A stretch of 64,000 bases of DNA from Pelosinus sp. IPA-1 (GTDB lineage: Bacteria > Bacillota > Negativicutes > DSM-13327). The position numbers and the translations under genes are program-made. The DNA is taken from the NCBI RefSeq assembly GCF_030269905.1, contig NZ_BSVC01000010.1, positions 62,001-126,000 on the forward strand, in the 5' to 3' direction. The notes under the pieces are model-generated. The model ran no database searches, was not told the DNA's origin, and saw nothing but the letters and a program-made list of their open reading frames with translations. Below, piece by piece: positions 51,031 through 59,637 of this stretch (position 1 is its first letter; each line of letters begins with the position of its first letter).

Positions 51031-51456
51031 CTATTCTTCTACCGACGCCAGAGAACGGTGGGCCAATCCTACGGCTACTTCATTAAGATTCAAAACCCCC
51101 ACACCAAAATAAACTGCTACGCAAATATGTTCACCATGACGGGCGATCCCGATCTTTCCGCCCACATTAAGCCCAACTGCTTTCGACGTAATTTGTTCTA
51201 AGGCCGCATGTGTCGCACCAGCAACAGCCCCTTCACCGACATGATTGGCACTGACCAATCCCTGACGTTCGGCGGCCACCACTGCCCGTTCAATAATTTT
51301 TTTGACGGAACCTAAATATTCCCCGCCAAAATCAACAGCAACAGAACGGATATCACGAGCGTTCAAGCGCTTCTGGATCTCTTTCTCATCCTGTCGATCC
51401 TCACTAATCGCCATATTCATTGCTGCCCTACCGACAACAATACTCGTAATTTCCAC
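51031..51456 (-). CDS. HutP-family RNA-binding antiterminator
   Basis: A GTG start at 51456 (GGGAGG 8 nt upstream) directly follows the stop of the symporter gene; 141 residues. It matches HutP along most of its length (KKIIERAVVAAERQGLVSANHVGEGAVAGATHAAL, then GGKIGIARH, HICVAVYFGVGVLNLNEVAVGL). Bacillus HutP senses histidine and binds NAG-repeat RNA to prevent termination. Here the region equivalent to its two Mg-binding His residues (SHALYH) reads GAVAG, so the ligand or metal may differ; a C-terminal His is kept (GLAHRSL). It probably controls the leader terminator upstream of its own operon. Confidence 0.8.
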   Translation of the reverse strand: MEITSIVVGRAAMNMAISEDRQDEKEIQKRLNARDIRSVAVDFGGEYLGSVKKIIERAVVAAERQGLVSANHVGEGAVAGATHAALEQITSKAVGLNVGGKIGIARHGEHICVAVYFGVGVLNLNEVAVGLAHRSLASVEE

Positions 51457-52863
51457 TTAGGCTGCCTCCCTCTTTTGTATGACTGTAATTTTTTCGTTAT
51501 CTACGATGGCAACAATAAAGAAAGTAACAAGGCAAACCAACCACTCCATGTAGATGGGATGGGCAAAAATCTGAATTGAGGGGAACATTTGCCAAGCAAA
51601 CAATGTTATCATACCTGCCAGCGTCGTATAAAAGGCAGAATTTCGACGACAGAAGTTTGGTGCAAACATAGTAAATAAAAATACCAAGGTAAAAGCTGTT
51701 GTAAGACTAAGACCAATTAGCATCGTCTTTACAATACCTACAGCATTAAAGGCAAACCACAAGGTAGCGATTCCTAATCCTAAAATAGAAGATCGATTGA
51801 TGACTGTGTATTTTTCATCACTTACACTAGGATTAATGAAACGCTTGTAAATATCTTGAGAAAACAAAGTCCCTGCAGCTAGTAAAATATGGCACGCAGT
51901 GGCAACATCCGCTGCCCATAATGCTGCCAATGTCAGTCCAGAAATGATAGGGTCTAATCCCATAATCATTTGAGGAAGTGCTAATGTTGCATTCATACCT
52001 GGATGTGCAACCCTAGCTGCCATTCCCATAATGGCACACAAAAAACCTACGGGGAAAATTAAAAGTGCCCCCCACAGAAATCCCTTTTTCGCAGCCTTTC
52101 CATCTACTGCCGAACAAGCAACCTGCACAGGCCCCTGGGCCGTAATCGTTTGCGTCATCATAACAGCAAACCAACCAACAATCGTCGCTAATCCCAATCC
52201 ACCAAGAGGACTAAACCAGTCTACATTAGAGGGTAAAGAGGCCGCCAGATTGGATAAACCACCTTGATTAGAAACAGTCGTCACCGTGCTAATCAGCACA
52301 CCAATGTAAATTAAAGTCACACTTAAAATATTGGACAAACCTGATGACCATAAGCCACCAATCAATGTCGTGCCAATAAATACTATGGCACTGGTTATCA
52401 TGCCCCCCTGGAAGGAAAATATACCAGGTAAAAGCGAAGACAAGATAGCTCCGCCCGCAAGATATTGAAGTGAGGTAATCACCAACTGAATGGTGATCAT
52501 TCCTAAAACACTAATTGCTCGCCCTTTTTTATCATAATAACGTTCAAACAATTCCGGTATCGTCGTACAATCCATCTCCCGGTACTTTTCTGCTGCCACC
52601 ATTGCCATCAATACAGCTCCTGCCGCCCAGGCTACATTGTACCATCCAGCAGCAATACCATATTGATAGGCATTTTCTGCAACACCAATCGTCGATGCTG
52701 CGCCAATCGCCGTACCCGCAATGTTCGTTGCCACTAGCAGTGTGGTAAGCTTGCGTCCAGCAAAGAGAAAACCGGTACTACTTTCCGTCCTGCGTTTAAC
52801 ATAAATACTAATCCCAAACAAAACACAAATATAAAGAATAATGATTACGAGTTGAATATTCAT
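51457..52863 (-). CDS. sodium:solute symporter (SSS family)
   Basis: Start at the ATG at 52863 (AGGATGG upstream); 468 residues, about 13 membrane segments. SSS signatures include GGRKLTTLLVATNIAGTAIGA-like FAGRKLTTLLVATN and the TAQGPVQVACSA and WAADVATACHILLAAGTLFSQDIYK segments. The substrate is unknown. The tight link to a HutP-family regulator and the attenuator-like leader suggests an amino acid or its product, perhaps histidine. Confidence 0.9.
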   Translation of the reverse strand: MNIQLVIIILYICVLFGISIYVKRRTESSTGFLFAGRKLTTLLVATNIAGTAIGAASTIGVAENAYQYGIAAGWYNVAWAAGAVLMAMVAAEKYREMDCTTIPELFERYYDKKGRAISVLGMITIQLVITSLQYLAGGAILSSLLPGIFSFQGGMITSAIVFIGTTLIGGLWSSGLSNILSVTLIYIGVLISTVTTVSNQGGLSNLAASLPSNVDWFSPLGGLGLATIVGWFAVMMTQTITAQGPVQVACSAVDGKAAKKGFLWGALLIFPVGFLCAIMGMAARVAHPGMNATLALPQMIMGLDPIISGLTLAALWAADVATACHILLAAGTLFSQDIYKRFINPSVSDEKYTVINRSSILGLGIATLWFAFNAVGIVKTMLIGLSLTTAFTLVFLFTMFAPNFCRRNSAFYTTLAGMITLFAWQMFPSIQIFAHPIYMEWLVCLVTFFIVAIVDNEKITVIQKREAA

Positions 52864-52906
52864 TTTTACCATCCTACCTTCCTACAAATAATGTACAGAA
52901 ATTGGC

Positions 52907-53020
52907 TAAAAACAAAAAACACTCCACAAAAGGAGTGCACAATGCCCTTATAACCATCCTGCCATCCTACAAATGATACAACCATCTTACTATACTACTA
53001 TTCTACGTAATAATTATATA
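52907..53020 (-). promoter_or_regulatory. leader attenuator with NAG triplets
   Basis: Hairpin CACTCC-N6-GGAGTG (52920-52937), followed on the minus strand by TTTTTTGTTTTT, is an intrinsic terminator 50 nt in front of the symporter gene. Upstream in the RNA (about 53010-52938) are seven to eight NAG triplets, in two groups (TAGaaTAGTAGtaTAG, and TAGgatggCAGgatggttatAAG). This is what a HutP-like antiterminator would bind. Confidence 0.7.
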
Positions 53021-53183
53021 AGTAATGGTGAGACTATGTCAAATGGTAAACACAATATAGCGTTGCACTTGTGTAGCCCTACGGCAAATCTCACTTGCCG
53101 CGAACCATTGTATTTACATAATAAATATTGTATTATTGCACTAAATCATTCCAAATTCTCATTATAGAAAGAAGGACCTACAA

Positions 53184-54089
53184 ATGAAATCTTTTATTAC
53201 CTATAAAGTATCCAAAGAGCATGCAGGTTTTACTCTTGAGGAATACCTAAAGCAAATCTTACAATATTCTGGAAGAAAAATTCAAAAGCTGACACGACAA
53301 AAGGGTATTTTTTTAAATGGTAAAAAAGTTTTTCTGCAAAAAAAAATTAAGGCAGAAGATACATTACGAGTCCTACAATCTGAGGATTTGTCTTATGGGG
53401 TAGAACCTGAACAGGGTCATATCGAAATACTCTACGAAGACGATACCATGTTAGTCTTACATAAACCAGCCTATCAGCTCGTTCATCCTACAGGGCAAAC
53501 CACTAGCGGTACATTAGCAAATTATCTTGCTTACTTACTTAAAGAGCGAGGCACTATAAGCACAGTTCGCCCTGTACACCGACTAGATAGGGAAACCTCA
53601 GGTTGTATCATCTTCGCAAAGGATTCCCGTAGTCAATTCATCCTAGAACAGCAACTAAAGGCCGGAACCTTAAAACGTACCTATTGGGCTTTGGTAAAAG
53701 GAATCGTCAATCCAACTGCTGCAACCATTAATGCCCCAATCGGTTTTCACGCCACCTTGGCCAACCGACGGGCGATAAACGAAAAAGGTGAACATGCTGT
53801 CACTCACTACCAAACCATCCAAACATTATCCTCAGCTTCATTACTTGAATTACATTTAGAAACGGGGCGAACCCACCAAATTCGAATTCATTTAGCACAT
53901 ATTGGCTACCCTATTATAGGAGACGCCATGTACGGAATTCGCACGTCTTGGATGCCAAGGCAAGCTTTACATGCGGCTTCTATTACTTTTAGACAAGTAG
54001 AAAGCAATGAGGAAATTACAGTAAAAGCCCCCCTACCGCAGGACTTTCTAGAGGCCATCAACTTTTGTAAAAAAGAAAATCCCTTTTAA
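53184..54089 (+). CDS. RluA/RluD-family pseudouridine synthase
   Basis: A 301-residue RNA pseudouridine synthase. N-terminal S4-like domain (about 13-70, TLEEYLKQILQYSGRKIQKL), then the catalytic core with HRLDRETSG (nucleophile Asp), LKRTYWALVKG and LETGRTHQIRIHLAHIGYPIIGD. The exact rRNA or tRNA site cannot be read. AAGAAGGACC upstream of the ATG. One of only three plus-strand genes in the window. Confidence 0.93.
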   Translation: MKSFITYKVSKEHAGFTLEEYLKQILQYSGRKIQKLTRQKGIFLNGKKVFLQKKIKAEDTLRVLQSEDLSYGVEPEQGHIEILYEDDTMLVLHKPAYQLVHPTGQTTSGTLANYLAYLLKERGTISTVRPVHRLDRETSGCIIFAKDSRSQFILEQQLKAGTLKRTYWALVKGIVNPTAATINAPIGFHATLANRRAINEKGEHAVTHYQTIQTLSSASLLELHLETGRTHQIRIHLAHIGYPIIGDAMYGIRTSWMPRQALHAASITFRQVESNEEITVKAPLPQDFLEAINFCKKENPF

Positions 54090-54116
54090 CTGATACATTT
54101 TGATATTATAAGAAAA

Positions 54117-54206
54117 GACTTGGCTTGTGCCAATACATCGGACGCGGGCAGAAGCCTTAGTCGTTCTTACTTGGAATCAAGAAGGTGTTATACTTTCTGA
54201 TTCCGT
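54117..54206 (-). repeat. ~90-bp hairpin element, copy 1
   Basis: On the minus strand: hairpin GGAATCAG...TTGATTCC, AAGTAAGAACGACTAAGG, then TCTGCCCGCGTCCGATG and a partial ACTTGGC hairpin. About 85-90% identical to copy 2 but with its end hairpin decayed. Confidence 0.75.
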
Positions 54207-54252
54207 AAACAACCGGGTGATAATTCTTTTTTGAATTATCACCCGGTTGTTT
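54207..54252. terminator. perfect 20-bp hairpin with T6 loop
   Basis: Arms 54207-54226 and 54233-54252 are complementary around TTTTTT. It may terminate the pseudouridine synthase gene, though it lies about 115 nt past the stop, between two repeat copies. Confidence 0.6.
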
Positions 54253-54296
54253 CAAGACGACCTCATCACCAAATCTATGTAAACTTTTATTTAAGA

Positions 54297-54390
54297 AAAG
54301 ACTTGGCTTATGCCAAGTCCTCAGACGCAGGCAGAAGCCTTAGTCGCTCTTACTTGGAATCAAGGAAGTGTTATACTTTCTGATTCCGCA
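54297..54390 (-). repeat. ~95-bp hairpin element, copy 2
   Basis: On the minus strand: hairpin GGAATCAG...TTGATTCC, AAGTAAGAGCGACTAAGG, TCTGCCTGCGTCTGAGG, then the perfect hairpin GACTTGGC-ATAA-GCCAAGTC. Related in design to the element near 13190-13300. Confidence 0.75.
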
Positions 54391-54421
54391 AAAAAGCACC
54401 GCAATAGCTGCGATGCTTTGG
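54389..54421 (-). terminator. terminator of tRNA cluster
   Basis: Stem AAAGCATCGCAG / (C)TGCGGTGCTTT, followed by T-run on the minus strand, just past the 3' end of tRNA-Leu. Confidence 0.75.
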
Positions 54422-54429
54422 TTTTTACT

Positions 54430-54518
54430 TGGTGCCGAGGACCGGAATCGAACCGGTACGGAGATCACTCTCCGAGGGATTTTAAGTCCCTTGCGTCTGC
54501 CAGTTCCGCCACCCCGGC
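54430..54518 (-). tRNA. tRNA-Leu (UAA)
   Basis: Minus strand: acceptor GCCGGGG...CCTCGGC with CCA encoded, long variable arm, anticodon loop CTTAAAA (UAA), T loop GGTTCGATTCC. Last of four tRNAs. Confidence 0.95.
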
Positions 54519-54565
54519 ATATTTTAATATGCCAAACTGTTAAAGGCAGTATATAAAAATCGAAT

Positions 54566-54640
54566 TGGAGGCGACACCTAGATTTGAACTAGGGAATAAA
54601 GGTTTTGCAAACCTCTGCCTTACCACTTGGCTATGTCGCC
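54566..54640 (-). tRNA. tRNA-Cys (GCA)
   Basis: Minus strand: acceptor GGCGACA...TGTCGCC-T-CCA, anticodon loop TTGCAAA (GCA), T loop AGTTCAAATCT. CCA is encoded. Confidence 0.95.
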
Positions 54641-54646
54641 ATAATT

Positions 54647-54721
54647 TGGAGCGGGAAACGAGATTCGAACTCGCGACCCTCGCCTTGGCAAGGCGATGCT
54701 CTACCGCTGAGCTATTCCCGC
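54647..54721 (-). tRNA. tRNA-Gly (GCC)
   Basis: Minus strand: acceptor GCGGGAA...TTCCCGC-T-CCA, anticodon loop TTGCCAA (GCC), T loop AGTTCGAATCT. Six bases upstream of tRNA-Cys. Confidence 0.95.
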
Positions 54722-54775
54722 ATTAATAACCATGTCTTAAAGCAAAATGTTCTTTATTTTTCTATTTATAGAAGA

Positions 54776-54852
54776 TGGTCGGAGCGGCAGGATTCGAACC
54801 TGCGACCCCCTGGTCCCAAGCCAGGTGCTCTACCAAGCTGAGCCACGCCCCG
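54776..54852 (-). tRNA. tRNA-Pro (UGG)
   Basis: Minus strand: acceptor CGGGGCG...CGCTCCG-A-CCA, anticodon loop CTTGGGA (UGG), T loop GGTTCGAATCC. First of the cluster. Confidence 0.95.
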
Positions 54853-55030
54853 AAATTTTTATCACCATTTATTGAAAAAACAACCGTAATTGCTGTTCAA
54901 TAATTTACTGGGGTGACGAGTTCTAATTATAGCAGACATTTAAATATACGTCAACAGGTTATCTTCTTGTTTTTTTATTTTTTTCTAATAAACCAAAATC
55001 AGGGATTTCAGAATTTTTTTAGCCAACTCA

Positions 55031-55159
55031 TAAGAAAAACGCTACGCGTCCTTTTCAAACCACTAAGACACAAAGGTCACAAAGGATTTCTATCCATTTC
55101 ATTCCCATCTTCTTTGTGTGCCGCGATAGCGGCATTGTGTTATGAATTCTGATACCACT
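55031..55159. repeat. ~150-bp palindromic repeat, copy C (shortened)
   Basis: Shares both ends and the GCCGCGATAGCGGC core with copies A and B, but the right arm after GGCATTGTGT is deleted, so the outer palindrome is lost. Confidence 0.85.
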
Positions 55160-55166
55160 AGAAAAA

Positions 55167-55194
55167 CCCTACAGTTTATTCTTAAACTATAGGG
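55167..55194 (-). terminator. terminator of flavodoxin gene
   Basis: Stem CCCTA-CAGTTTA / TAAACT-ATAGGG, followed by GTTTTTC on the minus strand, about 28 nt past the stop codon. Confidence 0.75.
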
Positions 55195-55221
55195 CCCTTA
55201 TATTCTTTTAACACATTATCA

Positions 55222-55659
55222 TCAAATAATTGCTGCTGCGAGTTTTGCTCCTAGGTTTCGGCAAAGATCAAGTCCTGACTCATCAGGAGTATTGTGAATC
55301 ATCAGCCCTTCTGCTTCCAATTTAGCTCCCTGCTCTTCCATTCTTTCTGCCCAGTCTTTCAGCCACTGTCCATCGCCCCAATCATAAGAACCAAACAGAA
55401 CTAAAGGTATGGAAGATAAGTTTTCACCCTCCAAATCTTGAATAAAAGGTTCCATTTCCATCTCTTCTAACACTTCATTTCCCATTGCCGAGCAGCCCAA
55501 TGCCACAGCATCCGACGTAAGTACATCAGCCTTGCTTGCTTTATCTACAGATAGCAAATTTACAGAAATTCCTTCTAAGGCAGCACCTGCTGCAATGGCT
55601 TCAGCCATCTGCTTCGTATTCCCTGTTCCACTCCAATAAATAACTGTAATTTTCTTCAT
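55222..55659 (-). CDS. flavodoxin
   Basis: A 145-residue short-chain flavodoxin, an FMN electron carrier. FMN phosphate loop YWSGTGNTKQMAEAI (about 8-22) and flavin loops GCSAMGNEVLEE and FGSYDWGDGQW. It probably replaces ferredoxin at low iron: a dyad TTGAGACTAATTGTCAA, possibly a Fur-type site, lies about 25 nt upstream. Confidence 0.92.
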   Translation of the reverse strand: MKKITVIYWSGTGNTKQMAEAIAAGAALEGISVNLLSVDKASKADVLTSDAVALGCSAMGNEVLEEMEMEPFIQDLEGENLSSIPLVLFGSYDWGDGQWLKDWAERMEEQGAKLEAEGLMIHNTPDESGLDLCRNLGAKLAAAII

Positions 55660-55684
55660 ATCCTATCCCCCATTTTCTTGAATT

Positions 55685-55705
55685 TCAATTGAGACTAATT
55701 GTCAA
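55685..55705 (-). promoter_or_regulatory. possible Fur-type dyad upstream of flavodoxin
   Basis: The stretch TTGAGACTAATTGTCAA near 55687-55703 has dyad symmetry and some Fur-box likeness. Flavodoxin genes are often iron-repressed. The rest of 55706-55937 shows no gene. Confidence 0.35.
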
Positions 55706-55937
55706 TATTTTTTCTAAAAAAATATCACTCTTACTAAATTAAACATCCACAAAGCAAGAAATTATCCGATAAAATGCAAAAAGCAGGCCTGAAGATGCTA
55801 CTTTCCGTCACTCGCAAATTGATAATTTTTCTCAATTACACAAGCTAATATTAACAACAATATTACTTTCTGTCAACAAAAAAATGCTTACATTCTTAGG
55901 CAAAAAACAGGGAGAAATTAGAGTCATCTAATAAAAA

Positions 55938-55973
55938 AAACAGGCCTGCAATTATTATAAATTGCAGGCTGTT
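55938..55973 (-). terminator. terminator of GH10 gene
   Basis: Stem AAACAG-CCTGCAATT / AATTGCAGG-CTGTTT with one bulge, T-run on the minus strand, 12 nt past the stop codon. Confidence 0.85.
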
Positions 55974-55984
55974 TGATTAATCGC

Positions 55985-57730
55985 TTATTGATCAATCATT
56001 ATTTCTTTCATTCTATAATAAGAGGGTTTTGGCTGATAATCAGCATCAAATAGCAATCCATTACCTAACTGAAAGTACTCAAACATAGGTGCTAGAGAAG
56101 AATACCGGTCAGTGACACCCCATTGTCCAAAACTTTTCAGCTTATCTTGCCTGATACTCATTGCCAGCATGTCACCAAAACCACGGGCTTGCTCATTTAG
56201 TCGACGAGGCGTCGGCTTTGCGTTTAGATTCACATCCATCTCAGAAACTCGAACCTCTAGGCCCAAGTCCACTATCTTTTGCATATTTATTGCTACGAGC
56301 TCAGGCTGGGAACCGACATATTTACCAGCTTCCATGTCCTCATGCATTTGAAAGCCAATTCCATGTATTGGCACACCACGAGCTAAAAGACGTTTTACCA
56401 ATGCATATAAAACATCAAATTTCTCACCTGGCTCCTCAATACCATATTCATTTAAATAAAGTCGAGCATTTTCATCCGTTGCATTTGCCTCACGAAAGGC
56501 AAAATCAATATACTCTTCTCCCATAGCCTGAAACCAGGGATTGGCGGAACGCAGCCCCTTATTCGTATTGTATCCCATATCTTTCAACGGTTCATTTACA
56601 ACATCCCACTCGGCAACTTTTCCCTTATAATGACCTACCACAGTTCGAATGTGCTCAGAAAGAATTTGTTTTACTTCATCTGACGAATGTCGTCCCTCCG
56701 TTACCCACCTAGGCAATGCCTCATGCCACACTAAAGCATGTCCATGGACGCGGATATTATTGTTTTGAGCAAATTCAACTAAAGCATCTGCCTCATTAAA
56801 TGCATAAACAGTAGGACCTGGATGGATAAACTGAAACTTCATATCATTTTCAGGAGTAACCATACTAAATTCCCGTCCTACCAGAGACTGATATTTTTCA
56901 TCTGTAACTAAAGGAATCGCCGCAACGGCTGCACCAATATAAATTGGCTTATCCCGAGAAGAAGCAATTGCCCGTAAGGAATCAGGGTTGAAAGTGTAGG
57001 CTTTAAGTGGTTCGCGGTCTATGACTTGTACTTTAGATACTGTAGAAAGAGACTGGGCTGAAAGTTGACGAATTGTAAACCCGCCTCCTTGTTCTGCATC
57101 GGCTCCAAATACAATTTCTCCATTACTAAATACTCCTGGATCAGCTAATCGTCCAACTTGCTTTCCATTTATTTCAAATAAGAAATTCCCACCTATTCTA
57201 GACACACTCATTGTTACAATCCCTGTCGCCCCATCACCAAATTTCTTGACGATTGGATCAGGTGAACTACCATCCCAAACAAATACCATAAGCACCCCAT
57301 TCTTTACTCCCAAACGAAGTCTCTTACCTTCTTGCCGCCATTCATCGTAAATAATTGGCAATGTTCCGTAAAGATCTAAATAGGCCTCTTTATCAGACTT
57401 TGCATCTATCAGGGTTGAAATAATAAAATCCCCCTCTACCTGTAGCAGTGGGCCGCGTAAGTTGATTGGCGGATTCGGCGTTGGTGGCATTTTAGCCATC
57501 TCTGCCACATCTGGATCTTTTGTTTCCTTGGGAACAGAAATTTTAGGAACAATCATACGGCCGACTGGCATAATTTCTATGCCATTATCAGTAAGGGTAG
57601 CGCCAGTAAAGTGTCGCCAATCATGATTCGTAATTAAATCTGCCGCTAAGCAAGAGGGTGAATTTAAAAGAATCACTGAAAGCATTAGCCCTAAGAATAT
57701 TCTTAATAATAACTTGCTAAATCGCTCCAT
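55985..57730 (-). CDS. secreted GH10 family glycosidase
   Basis: Start at the ATG at 57730 (GAGGTGG upstream); 581 residues. Signal peptide (about 1-29, SCLA-AD), a beta-rich N-terminal region (about 35-230) of lectin or carbohydrate-binding character, and a GH10 domain (about 245-578). Acid/base Glu380 (WDVVNEPLKD) and nucleophile Glu497 (VSEMD) are present, with HGHALVWHEALPRW typical of xylanases. It would cut beta-1,4-xylan or a related glycan outside the cell. Unexpectedly it lies directly after the pga matrix operon, separated by a hairpin, so a role in matrix or host-plant polysaccharide handling is open. Confidence 0.92.
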   Translation of the reverse strand: MERFSKLLLRIFLGLMLSVILLNSPSCLAADLITNHDWRHFTGATLTDNGIEIMPVGRMIVPKISVPKETKDPDVAEMAKMPPTPNPPINLRGPLLQVEGDFIISTLIDAKSDKEAYLDLYGTLPIIYDEWRQEGKRLRLGVKNGVLMVFVWDGSSPDPIVKKFGDGATGIVTMSVSRIGGNFLFEINGKQVGRLADPGVFSNGEIVFGADAEQGGGFTIRQLSAQSLSTVSKVQVIDREPLKAYTFNPDSLRAIASSRDKPIYIGAAVAAIPLVTDEKYQSLVGREFSMVTPENDMKFQFIHPGPTVYAFNEADALVEFAQNNNIRVHGHALVWHEALPRWVTEGRHSSDEVKQILSEHIRTVVGHYKGKVAEWDVVNEPLKDMGYNTNKGLRSANPWFQAMGEEYIDFAFREANATDENARLYLNEYGIEEPGEKFDVLYALVKRLLARGVPIHGIGFQMHEDMEAGKYVGSQPELVAINMQKIVDLGLEVRVSEMDVNLNAKPTPRRLNEQARGFGDMLAMSIRQDKLKSFGQWGVTDRYSSLAPMFEYFQLGNGLLFDADYQPKPSYYRMKEIMIDQ

Positions 57731-57781
57731 GATACCACCTCTCATTGCATCATTTTAGTACCACTATCTTTTTATCCAGGA

Positions 57782-57835
57782 ACCAAGTCGCTGTAAACCT
57801 CTTTTCCTTAAGTAAAAGATCCAAAGCGACTTGGT
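57782..57835 (-). terminator. hairpin between pgaD-like and GH10 genes
   Basis: Stem ACCAAGTCGCT (57782-57792) with AGCGACTTGGT (57825-57835). It may end the pga transcript or separate expression of the GH10 gene. Confidence 0.65.
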
Positions 57836-57894
57836 CCTAAGGATAATTGGCGCCTTAGTTAGAATTAAAATTCATCTGGAACTTTTTATCTAAT

Positions 57895-58359
57895 CTATTT
57901 TGCTGTAGGATCGTTTGTGGAAAAACATTTTCCTTGATAGCTGCAAAGCACTAGTCCCTCTTCCTTGACTTCAATCGTAGCCGACTTAAACGTCTGTGCC
58001 AAAGCAACAGGCTCACTTTCAATAGCATACAATGTGCCTGTCTCTTCTAATGAGGGTGGTGGCACGGCACGACGACGGTTTAAGCTACCGAATCGAACCA
58101 AATTATATTTGGACCAAAGTAGCATGATGATAAATACAGCACTTCCTACTAAAGTAAGACGGATAAGCATATTTATCGTTGCTTCAACATCCTGGGGAGT
58201 AAAGAGATAGTTGTAAAAATACGTTCCTGCAGCACCCCATAAAGCAAGGGTTAACATGATTAGGAAAAAACTAAACACAGCAAGACCAATTGTGATGATC
58301 GTATTATCCGCTGCCTTCTGTTTACTTGATTGAAGTTTAGGCTCATTAATGATTGCCAT
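57895..58359 (-). CDS. pgaD: PgaD-like small membrane subunit
   Basis: Start at the ATG at 58359 (GAGGAGGT 8 nt upstream), which overlaps the end of the synthase gene by 14 nt; 154 residues. Two transmembrane helices (about 24-46 and 62-82) and a basic cytoplasmic tail (LNRRRAVPPPSLEE). Sequence similarity to E. coli PgaD is weak, but size, topology and position match the c-di-GMP-responsive partner of the synthase. It has an extra soluble C-terminal segment of about 60 residues. Confidence 0.75.
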   Translation of the reverse strand: MAIINEPKLQSSKQKAADNTIITIGLAVFSFFLIMLTLALWGAAGTYFYNYLFTPQDVEATINMLIRLTLVGSAVFIIMLLWSKYNLVRFGSLNRRRAVPPPSLEETGTLYAIESEPVALAQTFKSATIEVKEEGLVLCSYQGKCFSTNDPTAK

Positions 58360-59617
58360 TAGAATTACCTCCTCTTGCACCATCAATCACTCGTATTCCT
58401 CTATCTGGACTGGTCCACGTTGCTGAAGTGCCTTTTTTCTTTAGAAAGGCTTTGGGGATCGCCCGTATTACAGCAAGTGAATTAAACATCCAATAAATTA
58501 CTGGATACCAGATAACAACGAAGTACACGGCAAGTAAATTGGAATCGTATTTCCTATCGAGAAATAAACTAAGGGAAAATTGAATGAGGCAAGTCAGGGC
58601 AATTATGCCACCAGTCCATTGAGGTATTGCATTTCCATAAGGTGCAAAGGCCGACTGGATTCCAAATAACACTCCCAATACCCCCAAAATAGATACGGTT
58701 ATAAAGGTTAATGCCCAAGTAACACTTAGCACATAGTCAAGGTATAGAGGCCATAAGCGACATTCCTTCCAACTTGTAAGAACATCGGAGTGACGTCTTA
58801 GTACTTCAATACCACCTTGGGCCCAGCGCACTCTTTGCCTCCAAAGGCCACCCAAGGTTTCTGGAACTAATATCCAACCAAGAGCATTGGTCTCGTAACG
58901 AACATCCCACTTCTTTTTCTCAATCTTCCACGTCATATCAATATCGTCCGTAATCATATCTGTACTCCATAGCCCTACGTCAATCAAAGCAGATCGACGA
59001 AATGCAGCTATAACACCTGATACTGTCAAAATCTTACCCAACAGCCTTTGGGTTCGCTTGATGAGACCTATTACACTAGAATATTCGGCTGTCTGAATTT
59101 TAGCCAATAAACTGGTCCGATTACGCACCCTCGGGTTACCAGTAACAGCTCCTACTCTAGGAAATTTTGTAAAGTGCCATACTAACCAATGTAATGCTTT
59201 TTTATCTAAAAGACAATCAGCATCTATGGTTACAACGATTTCACCTTTACTCATTAAAAACCCATAATTTAAAGCTGCTGCTTTGCCCATATTCTGCTTG
59301 AGAATTAAGGAACGAACCTTCGGTGATTCCGCTACAATGTCATCAATCATTAAACAAGTTTTATCGGTACTGCCATCATCAACAACAATAACTTCAAAAT
59401 TTGGATAATCTGATTCTAAAATAGCATGCACTGTTTCCTTTATCGAATCTTCCTCATTGTGAGCTGGAACCATGATTGTCATTAGAGGAAATTCTTGCAA
59501 ATCCGGATACTCAGGCACGTTACGCTCATAGCGGAAATAAAAGTAGGAAGCTCCTATCATCCAAACAATACTCATAATGATTGGATATAAGAAAATAAAC
59601 TGTCCTAAAAATTCCAT
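58346..59617 (-). CDS. pgaC: PgaC-like poly-GlcNAc synthase (GT2)
   Basis: A 423-residue inner-membrane glycosyltransferase polymerising N-acetylglucosamine from UDP-GlcNAc. N-terminal membrane segment, GT-A domain with VDDGSTD, TIDADCLL, TDDIDMTWK and QRVRWAQGG (the D, D, D, QxxRW set), and three further membrane helices. It follows pgaB by 20 nt and overlaps the pgaD-like gene. Confidence 0.94.
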   Translation of the reverse strand: MEFLGQFIFLYPIIMSIVWMIGASYFYFRYERNVPEYPDLQEFPLMTIMVPAHNEEDSIKETVHAILESDYPNFEVIVVDDGSTDKTCLMIDDIVAESPKVRSLILKQNMGKAAALNYGFLMSKGEIVVTIDADCLLDKKALHWLVWHFTKFPRVGAVTGNPRVRNRTSLLAKIQTAEYSSVIGLIKRTQRLLGKILTVSGVIAAFRRSALIDVGLWSTDMITDDIDMTWKIEKKKWDVRYETNALGWILVPETLGGLWRQRVRWAQGGIEVLRRHSDVLTSWKECRLWPLYLDYVLSVTWALTFITVSILGVLGVLFGIQSAFAPYGNAIPQWTGGIIALTCLIQFSLSLFLDRKYDSNLLAVYFVVIWYPVIYWMFNSLAVIRAIPKAFLKKKGTSATWTSPDRGIRVIDGARGGNSNGNH

Positions 59618-59637
59618 GTCCTCGCCCCCTTGATATA

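Noticed and set aside
44058-55159. Integrated mobile element near the tRNA cluster
   Set aside because: No integrase, transposase or attachment-site duplication was found; only short repeats are present.
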